DNA of 64,000 nt, from the NCBI GenBank assembly GCA_963745595.1, contig CAVUYB010000008.1:1-64000 (forward strand), read 5' to 3'. The position numbers were made by a program, and so were the translations under genes. A model generated the notes under the pieces. It saw nothing but the letters and a program-made list of their open reading frames with translations, was not told the origin of the DNA and ran no database searches. This DNA is from DASZUK01 sp963745595 (lineage in GTDB: Bacteria; Actinomycetota; Acidimicrobiia; Acidimicrobiales; RAAP-2). Numbering within the stretch: the stretch's first letter is position 1; each line of letters starts with the position of its first letter. Of the stretch, positions 32,704-41,428 are shown in pieces.

Positions 32704-34122
32704 TCAGCGCTGGAGCGACTTCGTCTCCAGGAACTCCTCGAGGCCGAACCGGCCGCGCTCGCGGCCGATGCCGGACTGCTTGTACCCCCCGAACGGCGCG
32801 GCCGGGTTGAACGCGCCGCCGTTGATGTCGACCTGGCCGGTCTGCAGGCGCCGGGCGACGGCCTCGGCATGGGCCGGATCGGCCGACCAGACGCCGCCGG
32901 CGAGCCCGTAGATCGAGTCGTTGGCGATGCGGATGGCCTCTTCTTCGGTGTCGTACGGGAGGATCGAGAGGACCGGGCCGAAGATCTCCTCCTGGGCGAT
33001 CGTCATGTCGGACGTGACCTCCGAGAAGATCGTCGGCTGTACGAAGTAGCCCTGGTCGAGGCCGGCCGGCGGTTCGACCCCGCCGGTCAGCAGCTTGGCC
33101 CCTTCGTCGATGCCCTGCTGGATGTACCCGCGCACCCGGTCGCGCTGGGCGGCCGAGACGAGTGGGCCGACCAGGACGCCGTCGGCGAACGCGTCGCCGG
33201 GGGCGAAGCCGGCGACCGCGGCGACGGCCTTCTCTTCGACCTCGGCCAGCCGCGAGCGCGGCACGATCATCCGGGTGAGGGCAGAGCAGGTCTGGCCGGA
33301 GTTGAGGTAGCACGCGAACAGGCCGGCCGGCACCGCGGTGTCGACGTCGGCGTCCTCGAGCAGGACGTTGGCCGACTTGCCGCCGAGCTCGAGCGCGACC
33401 TTCTTCACCGACTCGGCCGCCAGCTGCATGACCCGCTTCCCGGCTCGCGTCGATCCGGTGAACGAGACCATGTCGACCTTCGGGTGCGACGCGATCGCCT
33501 CGCCGACGATCGCCCCGGGGCCGGAGACGAGGTTGAAGACGCCCGGCGGCAGGCCGACGTCGTCGATCACCTCGGCCAGGGCGAAGGCGTTCAGCGGGGC
33601 GATCTCGCTCGGCTTGAGGACGACCGTGCAGCCGGCGGCCAGGGCGGCGGCAACCTTGAGGGCGATCTGGTACAGCGGGTAGTTCCACGGCGTGATCGCC
33701 CCGACGACGCCGACCGGCTCGCGGACGATCAGCGAGTTGCCGACCTCCTCTTCCCAGGCCAGCGCTCTTGCCTGGGAAGCCGCATCGGTGAAGACGGCGA
33801 CGGGCAGCCCGACCTGGATCGGGCCGGCCAGCGACTTCGGCATGCCGACCTCGCGGGAGATCGTCGCGGCGATCTCGTCGCCCCGGGCCTTCAGTCCTTC
33901 GGCGACCCGGTCGAGCAGCTTCGCCCGCTCCTCGACGGCCGTCGAGGACCACGCGAAGAAGGCCCCGGCCGCGGCGTCGACAGCCCGCTCGACGTCATCC
34001 TCGGTCCCCTCCGGGACCTTGCCGACGACGTCCTCGGTGTTGGAGTCGACGACCTCGTGGACCCCGAGACCGGCCGAGGGCAGCCACTGACCCCCGATGT
34101 AGATCTTGTCGTGGATCTCCAT
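32704..34122 (-). CDS. Aldehyde dehydrogenase
   Basis: 472 residues, NAD(P)-dependent. PWNYPL (oxyanion Asn), SFTGSTRAGKRV (nucleotide site), VALELGGKSANVLLEDAD (catalytic Glu) and NSGQTCSALTRM (catalytic Cys) are all present, as is EEIFGPVLSILPYDTEEEAI. The C-terminus APFGGYKQSGIGRERGRFGLEEFLETKSL is standard. The substrate range is not deducible; similar enzymes oxidise medium-chain or aromatic aldehydes. The ATG has GGGAGG upstream. It ends 3 bp from the convergent HEPN gene. Confidence 0.93.
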   Translation of the reverse strand: MEIHDKIYIGGQWLPSAGLGVHEVVDSNTEDVVGKVPEGTEDDVERAVDAAAGAFFAWSSTAVEERAKLLDRVAEGLKARGDEIAATISREVGMPKSLAGPIQVGLPVAVFTDAASQARALAWEEEVGNSLIVREPVGVVGAITPWNYPLYQIALKVAAALAAGCTVVLKPSEIAPLNAFALAEVIDDVGLPPGVFNLVSGPGAIVGEAIASHPKVDMVSFTGSTRAGKRVMQLAAESVKKVALELGGKSANVLLEDADVDTAVPAGLFACYLNSGQTCSALTRMIVPRSRLAEVEEKAVAAVAGFAPGDAFADGVLVGPLVSAAQRDRVRGYIQQGIDEGAKLLTGGVEPPAGLDQGYFVQPTIFSEVTSDMTIAQEEIFGPVLSILPYDTEEEAIRIANDSIYGLAGGVWSADPAHAEAVARRLQTGQVDINGGAFNPAAPFGGYKQSGIGRERGRFGLEEFLETKSLQR

Positions 34123-34167
34123 CTCGACCTCCCGGCGTCGCCGACTGGTACGTCCGACGTTACCGGT

Positions 34168-34932
34168 CTATACCGACGACGACCGCACGACCTTGGCCGG
34201 CGCGACCACCGAGAACGACTCGCCCCAGTTGCTGAAGTCGACCTGGCCGGTCGCCTTCTGCTTCTGCTCCTTACCCTGACCGGTGTAGCGAAGTGGCAGC
34301 AGGCTGCCCTGGGCCGGCACGTAGAGGACGGCCGGCCCCTTGCTGCCCAGGCTGGTCGTCGTCCCGGTGATCCCGATGGCCGCCGCGCCGTTGACGGTCG
34401 AGGTCGGGCCGGTCGAGACCGGTGCCTTCACCGAGATCTGGCCGACCGCCGACGAGATGGTCATCGCTTGGGAGACTGTCTTGTAGTACTGGTCCGACGG
34501 CTCGAACGAGATCCAGCGGTTGGCGTACTTCGACGCCAGTGTCGACGGCAGCCCGAGGTAGCGCTCCAAGCCGGCCGCGTCGCCCCGGAAGTACGCCACC
34601 TTCTTGACCAACCGGGCGCTGACGTGGCCGGTATGGCCGCCACTGGTGACCGTGATCGCCTCTTGGCCCTTCGTCGGCGCGACGTCGGCGACGATCGTGA
34701 TCGACTCGGACCCGACGGTGCTCGTCGCGCTGAAATGGACGGTCCGCTGGCTCCGGGCCGCGGCCAGCGACGCCGCCAGCAGAGCCTTGGCATTGGCCGG
34801 TCGTGTGGCCGTCGTCGTCGTGCTCGTGGTGGTCGCGGCCCCGGCGGGCGGTGCGCCCAGCGCGGCGGCGATCGCCAGGGTGGCGGGGACGGCGAGCAGG
34901 GTGGCCAGGCCGACCGGACGGTGGTAGGGCAT
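34168..34932 (-). CDS. Secreted protein, LppX/LprG-like pattern
   Basis: 254 residues with a signal peptide (LATLLAVPATLAIAAALGAPPAGAA) but no lipobox Cys. A Thr-rich linker (TTTSTTTTATRP) precedes a beta-rich domain: HFSATSTVGSESITIVADVAPTKGQEAITV, GGHTGHVSARLVKKVAYFRGD and a C-terminal ATGQVDFSNWGESFSVVAP. The ending (QVDFSNWG) is typical of actinobacterial lipid-carrier-like proteins related to LppX/LprAFG. It lies 20 bp downstream of the anti-sigma-like gene and probably belongs to that operon. Confidence 0.75.
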   Translation of the reverse strand: MPYHRPVGLATLLAVPATLAIAAALGAPPAGAATTTSTTTTATRPANAKALLAASLAAARSQRTVHFSATSTVGSESITIVADVAPTKGQEAITVTSGGHTGHVSARLVKKVAYFRGDAAGLERYLGLPSTLASKYANRWISFEPSDQYYKTVSQAMTISSAVGQISVKAPVSTGPTSTVNGAAAIGITGTTTSLGSKGPAVLYVPAQGSLLPLRYTGQGKEQKQKATGQVDFSNWGESFSVVAPAKVVRSSSV

Positions 34933-34952
34933 CCGGTGGACGGTAACAGCGG

Positions 34953-36440
34953 CTATGGCGACAGGGACACCGGGGGCGGAGTCGGTACCGACGTAATCGT
35001 TACCGGTGCCGACGCCGGGCCGTAGCCGTCGGCGTTGACGGCCTGGACCGTGAAGGTGGCCTGGGTCGGGTCGAGAGTGTCTGTCGGATAGGTGAAGGCG
35101 GTGGCGGCCGAGCCGACGTTCTGGACGCCGCGGCCGTTCGCTGTCGTGCGGGACACGAGGTAGTCGGTCACCGGGCCGCCCCCGGTGTCGGCCGGCGCCG
35201 CCCACGCGAGCCGCACCCCGCCGACTGCCGCCGTGGCGGCGAGGTCGGTGGGGCCCACCGGTACCAGTGTGGCCGTCGGCACGATCGTCCCGGTGGGCGG
35301 CACCGTCGCGGTGCCCGACCCGACCACTCCCCGGGCCACCACGTCGGTCCACTCCGGGGCCATCGACGACGAGGCCCCCGTAGAGGGGACGCAGGTCGTC
35401 GTGGTGGCCACCGCCGGGCCGCCGCAGGTACGGCTGGATGGCAGGGTCGTCGGGGGGAGGACGAAGCTGGCCTCCAGGAGCTGGCCGCTGGCAGGATCGA
35501 CGATGACCTCGCGCACCTGGGTGCTGCCCGCCGTCGGCAGGGCCAGGCCCTGGCCCGGCTGGCCGTCGTGGTCGGTGACCGTGCCCAGCAGCTCCACCCC
35601 TGGTTGGGCCGCCATGACCTGGAACAGGGCGGAGGCCAGGGCCGGCGTCATGCCGGCCGTCGGCACGATCAGCAGGATCGCCGCCCCCTCGAATACCGAG
35701 TACGGGAAGCCGCCGTCCAGCCGGTAGGCCAGGAGCGTCTCCGTCAGGTCGCCCCCGCCGCGGGCGGCACCGGGTGTCGGCGTAGGGAGATCGTGGGCAG
35801 CGATCCGGGCGGCCAGCGCCGTCGGATCGGTGGGCAGGCCCGACACGTCGGTCAGCGGCACTGTCGTCCCGGTCCGGCCTGTGGCCATCCAGGCTGTCAT
35901 CGGCACGCCCAGTCGCGCTGTCGGGCCGGCGGCCCAGGCCGCCTGGTCGGTGGCGGACGGGTACTGGCGGGTCCCGACGCTCACCAGTTGGTGGCTGTCG
36001 CCGTCGCCGCCGGTCCAGGACCGGTCGGTCTCCCCGCTGGTGGCCGTGGCCACCTCCCGGCCCGCTGTAGTGGTGTACTCGTACAGGGCCTGGTGGATCT
36101 CCGTCTGCGTCTCCATGTAGAGGTACTGCCCCGGCTGCAGGGCCGGCTGCCGTCCCGCCGCCGCCGCCGCTTCCTCCAGGACGGCCGCCGCCGCCGAACG
36201 CGGCCCGGCCGGGCCGGGGACCACGAGCAACAGCACGACGGCCAGCACGGCGGCCGCCACGGCGCCGAGTCCCGATCCCACGGCCAGGCGTCGCCGCACC
36301 CGATGCCCGCGGTGGGCGGACGTTGCCGCGGACACGCACCCGGGCGGCCCCACCGCCTGCAGCGGTTCCCAGGGGGGCACCGGGATGTCCATGCCGCCGG
36401 CCGGGTCGGCCGCCCGGATCAGTTCGTCCAGGTCCGTCAT
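34953..36440 (-). CDS. CU044_5270-type anti-sigma-like protein with fibronectin III domain
   Basis: 495 residues. A 45-residue cytoplasmic part (MTDLDELIRAADPA...) precedes one membrane helix (GSGLGAVAAAVLAVVLLLVV). An extracytoplasmic region like the CU044_5270 family follows (QPGQYLYMETQTEI, AYRLDGGFPYSVFEG, VIVDPASGQLLEASFV), and a C-terminal fibronectin III repeat (GPTDLAATAAVGGVRLAWAAPADTGGGPVTDYLVSRTT, ending near VTITS). Its ATG overlaps the sigma factor stop (ATGA). The pairing suggests it holds the sigma factor at the membrane; no zinc-binding anti-sigma motif is visible, so this is inference. Confidence 0.78.
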   Translation of the reverse strand: MTDLDELIRAADPAGGMDIPVPPWEPLQAVGPPGCVSAATSAHRGHRVRRRLAVGSGLGAVAAAVLAVVLLLVVPGPAGPRSAAAAVLEEAAAAAGRQPALQPGQYLYMETQTEIHQALYEYTTTAGREVATATSGETDRSWTGGDGDSHQLVSVGTRQYPSATDQAAWAAGPTARLGVPMTAWMATGRTGTTVPLTDVSGLPTDPTALAARIAAHDLPTPTPGAARGGGDLTETLLAYRLDGGFPYSVFEGAAILLIVPTAGMTPALASALFQVMAAQPGVELLGTVTDHDGQPGQGLALPTAGSTQVREVIVDPASGQLLEASFVLPPTTLPSSRTCGGPAVATTTTCVPSTGASSSMAPEWTDVVARGVVGSGTATVPPTGTIVPTATLVPVGPTDLAATAAVGGVRLAWAAPADTGGGPVTDYLVSRTTANGRGVQNVGSAATAFTYPTDTLDPTQATFTVQAVNADGYGPASAPVTITSVPTPPPVSLSP

Positions 36441-36991
36441 CGGTTGTCCTCCTCCAACAGCTGGTCCTCCTCCAAGAGCCGGCGGAGCCGGGCTCGGGCC
36501 CGGTGCAGTCGGACGGCGACGGCATTGGTCGAGCACCCGAGCAGCTCAGCCACCTCGCTGTGGCTGAGCCGTTCCCAGAGCACCAGGGCCAGCACTTCCC
36601 GGTCGGCTTCTCGCAGGCGGGCTATGGCCGCCCGAACCCGATCCCCGTCTACTTCGGCGCCCACGACGGTGACCGCCGGGCGGACCGTCGCCTCGGACTG
36701 CAGCCGCCCGAGCAGCCGGTGACGGCGCCAGGACCCGCGGTGGTGACGACTGACCACCCGGCGGGCCACCCCGTAGAGCCAGAGCCGGTCCTCCGGGGGC
36801 GGCGGCATTTGGGCCGCTCGCCGCCAGGCGGTGGCGAACACCTCGGCGGTCACGTCGGCCACGTCCTCTCGGGAGCCGTCCAGGCGGCGCAGGACGAAGG
36901 CGTACACCTCCGGGTACTGGGACCGGTAGAAGGCCTCGAACGGGGCCACCTCCGGCTGATCGTCCACTTCCGGTTGCACCACCCCGTACAT
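36437..36991 (-). CDS. ECF-type RNA polymerase sigma factor
   Basis: 184 residues. Region 2 reads FEAFYRSQYPEVYAFVLRRL, DVADVTAEVFATAWRRAAQMPPP and RLWLYGVARRVVSRHHR. Region 4 reads AIARLREADREVLALVLWERLSHSEVAELLGCSTNAVAVRLHRARARLRRLL. It would direct transcription of a small regulon, probably including its own operon with the anti-sigma-like and secreted proteins downstream. The ATG at 36991 gives the normal ECF length. Confidence 0.9.
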   Translation of the reverse strand: MYGVVQPEVDDQPEVAPFEAFYRSQYPEVYAFVLRRLDGSREDVADVTAEVFATAWRRAAQMPPPPEDRLWLYGVARRVVSRHHRGSWRRHRLLGRLQSEATVRPAVTVVGAEVDGDRVRAAIARLREADREVLALVLWERLSHSEVAELLGCSTNAVAVRLHRARARLRRLLEEDQLLEEDNR

Positions 36992-37013
36992 CTCCAGGTG
37001 GCCGACGATTCTT

Positions 37014-37964
37014 TCAGCCGGTGACGAGGTTCGGCGGCGTCCGGCCGTCCAGCACGTCGGCGATCCCCTGGGCGGCCAGCCGGGCCATCTTCGTGCGCGT
37101 CTGGACCGTCGCGCTGCCGACGTGGGGGAGGAGGACGACCCGCGGTGCGGCGAGCAGTCGCCGGCTGACGGCCGGCTCGTGCGGGTACACGTCGAGCCCA
37201 GCCGCGAACAGCCGGCCGGTGGTCAACGCATCGACGAGCGCGTCCTCGTCGACGACCCCGCCGCGGGCGGTGTTGACCAGCACCGCGGTCGGCTTCATCA
37301 ACGCCAGCTCGCGGGCGCCGATCAGGTGCCGGGTCGATTCGGTCAGCGGGACGTGGACGCTCAGCACGTCGACCGTCGCCAGCAGGTCGTCGAGCCGGTC
37401 GACGTAGCCCGGGAAGCCGGTCGGCCGGCGGGTGTGGTGCAGCACCTCCATCGCGAACCCGTCGGCCCGCCGGGCCACCTCCCGGCCGATCCGGCCGTAG
37501 CCGACGAGGCCGAGGACCGTCCCGTGGACGTCGCGGGCGAGATGATCGGCGAACCCCCAGCCCGTCCACCGGCCGGCCCGCAGGTCGGCCTCCGCCTCCG
37601 ACGCCAGCCGGGTCGCCGCCAGGATCAGCAGGAACGCCAGGTCCGCGACCGTCTGGTCGAGGACGCCCGGCGTGTTGCAGACGGCCACGCCGAGCTCGGC
37701 GGCCGCGGCGACGTCGATGTTGTCGTAGCCGACCGCGGCGTTGGCGACGACCCGGAGGTTCCCGGCCGCACCGGCCTCGAGCAGCGCCCGCCCGATCGGA
37801 TCGGTGAGCTGGCAGAGGATGGCGTCGACGTCCGGCGCCGCCGACGTGAGCTCGCCGGGCGACCACGGCGTGTCCTCCGGGCGCTGGACCACCTCCACTC
37901 CGGCCGTCCGCAGCGGGTCGAGCGCGCCCGGCGTGAGGTGTCGGGTGACCAGGACGCGGGCCAT
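37014..37964 (-). CDS. D-2-hydroxyacid dehydrogenase (glyoxylate reductase-like)
   Basis: 316 residues. The NAD site is GTVLGLVGYGRIGREVARRADGF. Catalytic residues are Arg in VNTARGGVVDEDAL, Glu in LDVYPHEP and His in LLPHVGSATVQTR. This set suits glyoxylate/hydroxypyruvate reductase or related enzymes rather than phosphoglycerate dehydrogenase, as the C-terminal regulatory domain is absent. The ATG follows a TAAGTT box by 6 nt, so the transcript is probably leaderless. It is not part of the ECF operon, which ends elsewhere. Confidence 0.9.
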   Translation of the reverse strand: MARVLVTRHLTPGALDPLRTAGVEVVQRPEDTPWSPGELTSAAPDVDAILCQLTDPIGRALLEAGAAGNLRVVANAAVGYDNIDVAAAAELGVAVCNTPGVLDQTVADLAFLLILAATRLASEAEADLRAGRWTGWGFADHLARDVHGTVLGLVGYGRIGREVARRADGFAMEVLHHTRRPTGFPGYVDRLDDLLATVDVLSVHVPLTESTRHLIGARELALMKPTAVLVNTARGGVVDEDALVDALTTGRLFAAGLDVYPHEPAVSRRLLAAPRVVLLPHVGSATVQTRTKMARLAAQGIADVLDGRTPPNLVTG

Positions 37965-37970
37965 GTCGCC

Positions 37971-37976
37971 AACTTA
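37971..37976 (-). promoter_or_regulatory. -10 box of leaderless 2-hydroxyacid dehydrogenase transcript
   Basis: TAAGTT on the minus strand ends 6 nt before the ATG at 37964; no ribosome site is present. Confidence 0.5.
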
Positions 37977-38053
37977 GGGGCCGGCGATGTCGAAGGGCGC
38001 TCGAGCCGGAGCCGCCGCTTCTCTAGTGCCTGCTGGTAGCTTCCTTTGACGGC

Positions 38054-39445
38054 ATGGCGACCCGCACCGTTCGAAAAGCCCTGATAGCTGCCGTCCTGGT
38101 CGCCGTCGTGCCGGCCGTGGGGATCTCGACCGTCGGTCTGACGGGCCTCGCGGCCGCCCCCGCTGGGGCGGCGACGGCCGCGGCCGGCGGCTCGCTCCAG
38201 TGCCCCGGCGGCACCGGCACCGGTTCGCCCGGCGTGACCGCCAAGCAGATCAACGTCGGTGCCATCTCGACGCTTTCCGGGCCGATCAGCGCCGACTTCG
38301 CCCCGCTCGTCAAGGGCGTCCAGGCGTACTTCGACATGGTCGACGCGGCCGGCGGCGTGAACGGCCGGAAGATCTCGCTCACCTACGACCTCGACGACGG
38401 CGGGACACCGAGCCGTTTCGTCTCGCTCGCCCACACCGTCGTCGACCAGGACCACGCGTTCGCGGTGATCGCGTCGTCGTACTTCTTCAACCCGACGTAC
38501 TTCGAGTCGACCTGCACGCCGACGTACGGCTACAACGTCACCGGCGACTGGGCCGGGCCACCCAACCTCTTCGGCTCCGGCGGGTCGGTGCAGACATACA
38601 ACAGCATCCTCCCGGAGATCGCCTACCTCTTGCAGCAGACGAAGTCGACGTCGCTGGCCGTCCTCGCCTACAACGTGTCGAGCTCGTCCGCCGCCTGCCA
38701 GGCGGCGGTCAACCAGTTCAAAGCGGCCGGCTATCACATCAGCTACACCGACCTGAAGCTGCCGCCGGTCAACCCCAACCTGACGCCCGACGTCCAACGG
38801 ATCCTCGCCGCCAAGTCCGACTTCGTCCTGAGCTGTATGACAGTCGACGGCAACGTCGCCCTCGCCCGCGGCATCAAGCAGTACGGCCTGCACGTCAAGC
38901 AGCTCTGGCTCAACGGCCAGGACCAGGCCACGCTCGACCACTACGCGAACCTCGTGCAAGGCGTCTACTTCCTCATCCAGCACGTGCCGCTGACCGCCAA
39001 CCAGAAGGTCTACCCCGGCCTGAAGGAGTACCTGTCGGCGATGAAGAAGTACGAGCCCGCGTACGTCGGCACAGAGACGGCCATCCAGGGCTGGGAGTCG
39101 GCCGCCCTGCTCGTCGGCGGCATCCGGGCCGCCGGGGGCAGTGCGAAGGGCGCCGGCGGCAGTGCGAAGAGCGCCGGGAGCGGGTTGACGCAGGCCAACC
39201 TGGTCAAGGTGACGAACCAGATGACGACGTTCACTGCCGACGGCCTGATGACGCCGGTCGACTGGACGCTGACACATTTCAAGGCCACGCCGCCGTTCTG
39301 CAGCGCCTTCACCCAGGCCCAGGGCACGGCGTTCCGGCCGGTGTTGACCCGGGGCCAGCAGGTCTTCGTCTGCTTCGGCCCCGGCGTCCGCCATCCGACG
39401 CCACGGGCGCCCAAGCCGGGCACCCCCGGGCCGTCGGTGAGCTGA
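38054..39445 (+). CDS. Branched-chain amino acid-type ABC substrate-binding protein
   Basis: 463 residues with a long signal peptide (IAAVLVAVVPAVGISTVGLTGLAAAPAGAA) and no lipobox. The mature protein begins with the Peripla_BP_6 pattern VTAKQINVGAISTLSGPISADFAPLVKGVQAYFDMVDAAGGVNGRKISLTYDLDDGGTPS. It delivers the ligand to the LivHM permease encoded 9 bp downstream. An internal GGSAKGA/GGSAKSA duplication lies near residue 360. The ligand could be an amino acid, amide or short carboxylate. Confidence 0.88.
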   Translation: MATRTVRKALIAAVLVAVVPAVGISTVGLTGLAAAPAGAATAAAGGSLQCPGGTGTGSPGVTAKQINVGAISTLSGPISADFAPLVKGVQAYFDMVDAAGGVNGRKISLTYDLDDGGTPSRFVSLAHTVVDQDHAFAVIASSYFFNPTYFESTCTPTYGYNVTGDWAGPPNLFGSGGSVQTYNSILPEIAYLLQQTKSTSLAVLAYNVSSSSAACQAAVNQFKAAGYHISYTDLKLPPVNPNLTPDVQRILAAKSDFVLSCMTVDGNVALARGIKQYGLHVKQLWLNGQDQATLDHYANLVQGVYFLIQHVPLTANQKVYPGLKEYLSAMKKYEPAYVGTETAIQGWESAALLVGGIRAAGGSAKGAGGSAKSAGSGLTQANLVKVTNQMTTFTADGLMTPVDWTLTHFKATPPFCSAFTQAQGTAFRPVLTRGQQVFVCFGPGVRHPTPRAPKPGTPGPSVS

Positions 39446-39454
39446 GCCGCCGGC

Positions 39455-41428
39455 GTGGAGCAGTTCCTGGGCTTTGCCGTCCCCGGCATCCCGGACGGCT
39501 GCGCCTACGCCGTCTTCGCCGTCGGGCTCGTCCTCACGTACCAGGCGACCGGTGTCTTCAACTTCGCCTTCGGCGCGCAGGCGTACGCGTCCGCGTTCCT
39601 CTACGCGTGGTTGATCGAGGACCACGGCTGGCCGGTCTGGTCGGCGGCGATCGTCGCCGTCGTCCTCGTCGGTCCGGGCCTCGGCCTGCTCTTCGACCGC
39701 TGCCTCTTCCGGCGGATCCCTGGGAACGACACGACCGCCAAGATCGTCACCGGGATCAGCCTGCTCGTCGGCATCCCGGCCCTGCTCTCGGTCGTCTTCG
39801 GTAGCGGCAACCTCGTCGACGTCCCGAGCATCGCCTTCAACCCGACAACCGTCTACTTCCACCTCTTCGGCCTGGCCGACGTCCCGATCAACGGCATCTT
39901 CCTCAGCGCGGTCGTCGTGACCGCGATCATCCTCGCCGCCCTCGTCGGGCTGATGCGCGGTACCAGCCTCGGCCTGCAGATGCGGGCGGCCGTCGAGAGC
40001 CGGCGCCTCGTCCAGCTCGACGGGGTCGATGCCGACCGGGTCGTCGCCACCGCCTGGGCCGTGTCCGGTCTCCTCGCTGGATTGGCCGGCGTCCTGCTCG
40101 CCCCGGTCGAGGCCCAGCTGCAGGTGCAGGACTACATCACGCTGATGGTCGCGGCGATCGCCGCCGCCGCGTGGGCGTCGCTCCGGTCGATGCCGCTGGC
40201 GGCCCTCGTCGCGGTCGTTGTCGGTGTCGTCAGCGTCACCGCCCAGGGCTACCTGACAGCCAACAGCATCTGGCACTCCGCGGTGCTGCCGTCGCTGCCG
40301 TTCCTCGTCCTCGTCGCCGCGCTCCTGTTCGTCCCCGGGCTCCGCTCGCTCGACGGGTCGAAGGACCCGTTGTCGTCGGTCGACCCGCCGGCGCCGCCGA
40401 CCGCCGCCGCGGTCCGGGCGCCGCAGCTCGACCGGGCGATCCGGCTGCTCTGGTGGGTCGTCCTGGCGGCGTTCGTCGTCTCGATGCTGACGTGGATGCC
40501 GAGCGCCTGGGAGAACGTCTTCAACGCCGGGCTCGCGTTCTCGACCATCTTCCTCTCGATCACCCTCGTCACCGGGATGGGCGGCCAGCTCTCCTTGGCC
40601 CAAGCCACCTTGGCCGGCGTCGGAGCGTTCACCGCCGGCCAGCTCGCCAACCACCTCGGGCTCAATTTCCTGCTCGGCGGCCTCGTCGGCGCCGTCGTCG
40701 CGGCGGCCGTCGCCGTCGTCCTCGCCCTCGTCTCCCTCCGCCTCAAGGGGCTCGGACTGGCGCTGATGACGCTGGCGGCTGCGCTCTTGTTCGACACTGC
40801 CGTCTTCTCGCAGAGCGCGGTGAGCGGCGGCACAGGTGGCTTGGCGCTGCATCGGAGCTGGCTCGGTTCGATCGACTTCTTCGACCCGACCGGCCACCCG
40901 CTCTTCGTCCTCGCCATCCTCGTCCTCGCGGCCTGCACGGTCGGCGTCCTGCTCGTCCGGCGTGGCACGACCGGGCGCTACCTGGCGGCGATCCGCGGTA
41001 GCGAGATCGGCGCGGCCGGCATCGGCATCAACGTCAGCTGGCAGCGTGTGCTCGTCTTCGCCCTCTCCGGCGCGGTCGCCGGCATCGGCGGCAGCCTGCT
41101 CGCCCTGCAGCAGACGATCATCAACCCGGACCAGTTCAACTACCAGCTCTCGCTGGCCTTCGTCGTCATCGTCGTCACGACCGGCGTGACGACCGTCGAG
41201 GGCGCCATTCAGGCCGGCATCGGTTTCGTCGTCATCCAGCAGCTCCTGACGTACGCGCCGCAGCGGTTCCAGAGCCTGACGTTCGTCCTCTTCGCGGCCG
41301 GCGCCCTCACCTACGCCGCCCACCCCGAGGGGATCGTCGAGTACCAGCGACGGCGGTGGACCGGTCGGGTCGAGCGGATCGTCCTGCGCAACCGGCCGCC
41401 GGCGCCAGCGGTGGAGCGTGGCCGGTGA
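39455..41428 (+). CDS. Fused LivH-LivM ABC permease
   Basis: 657 residues joining both permeases of a branched-chain amino acid importer. Residues 1-290 are LivH-like (GCAYAVFAVGLVLTYQATGVFNFAFGAQAYASAFLYAWL, GTSLGLQMRAAVESRRLVQLDGVDADRVVATAWAVSGLLAGLAG). After a Pro-rich linker (about 300-330), LivM-like sequence follows (ITLVTGMGGQLSLAQATLAGVGAFTAGQLA, GRYLAAIRGSEIGAAGIGINVSWQRVLVFALSGAVAGIGG). The GTG at 39455 is the start. Its TGA overlaps the livG start (GTGA), coupling permease and ATPase. Confidence 0.9.
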   Translation: MEQFLGFAVPGIPDGCAYAVFAVGLVLTYQATGVFNFAFGAQAYASAFLYAWLIEDHGWPVWSAAIVAVVLVGPGLGLLFDRCLFRRIPGNDTTAKIVTGISLLVGIPALLSVVFGSGNLVDVPSIAFNPTTVYFHLFGLADVPINGIFLSAVVVTAIILAALVGLMRGTSLGLQMRAAVESRRLVQLDGVDADRVVATAWAVSGLLAGLAGVLLAPVEAQLQVQDYITLMVAAIAAAAWASLRSMPLAALVAVVVGVVSVTAQGYLTANSIWHSAVLPSLPFLVLVAALLFVPGLRSLDGSKDPLSSVDPPAPPTAAAVRAPQLDRAIRLLWWVVLAAFVVSMLTWMPSAWENVFNAGLAFSTIFLSITLVTGMGGQLSLAQATLAGVGAFTAGQLANHLGLNFLLGGLVGAVVAAAVAVVLALVSLRLKGLGLALMTLAAALLFDTAVFSQSAVSGGTGGLALHRSWLGSIDFFDPTGHPLFVLAILVLAACTVGVLLVRRGTTGRYLAAIRGSEIGAAGIGINVSWQRVLVFALSGAVAGIGGSLLALQQTIINPDQFNYQLSLAFVVIVVTTGVTTVEGAIQAGIGFVVIQQLLTYAPQRFQSLTFVLFAAGALTYAAHPEGIVEYQRRRWTGRVERIVLRNRPPAPAVERGR

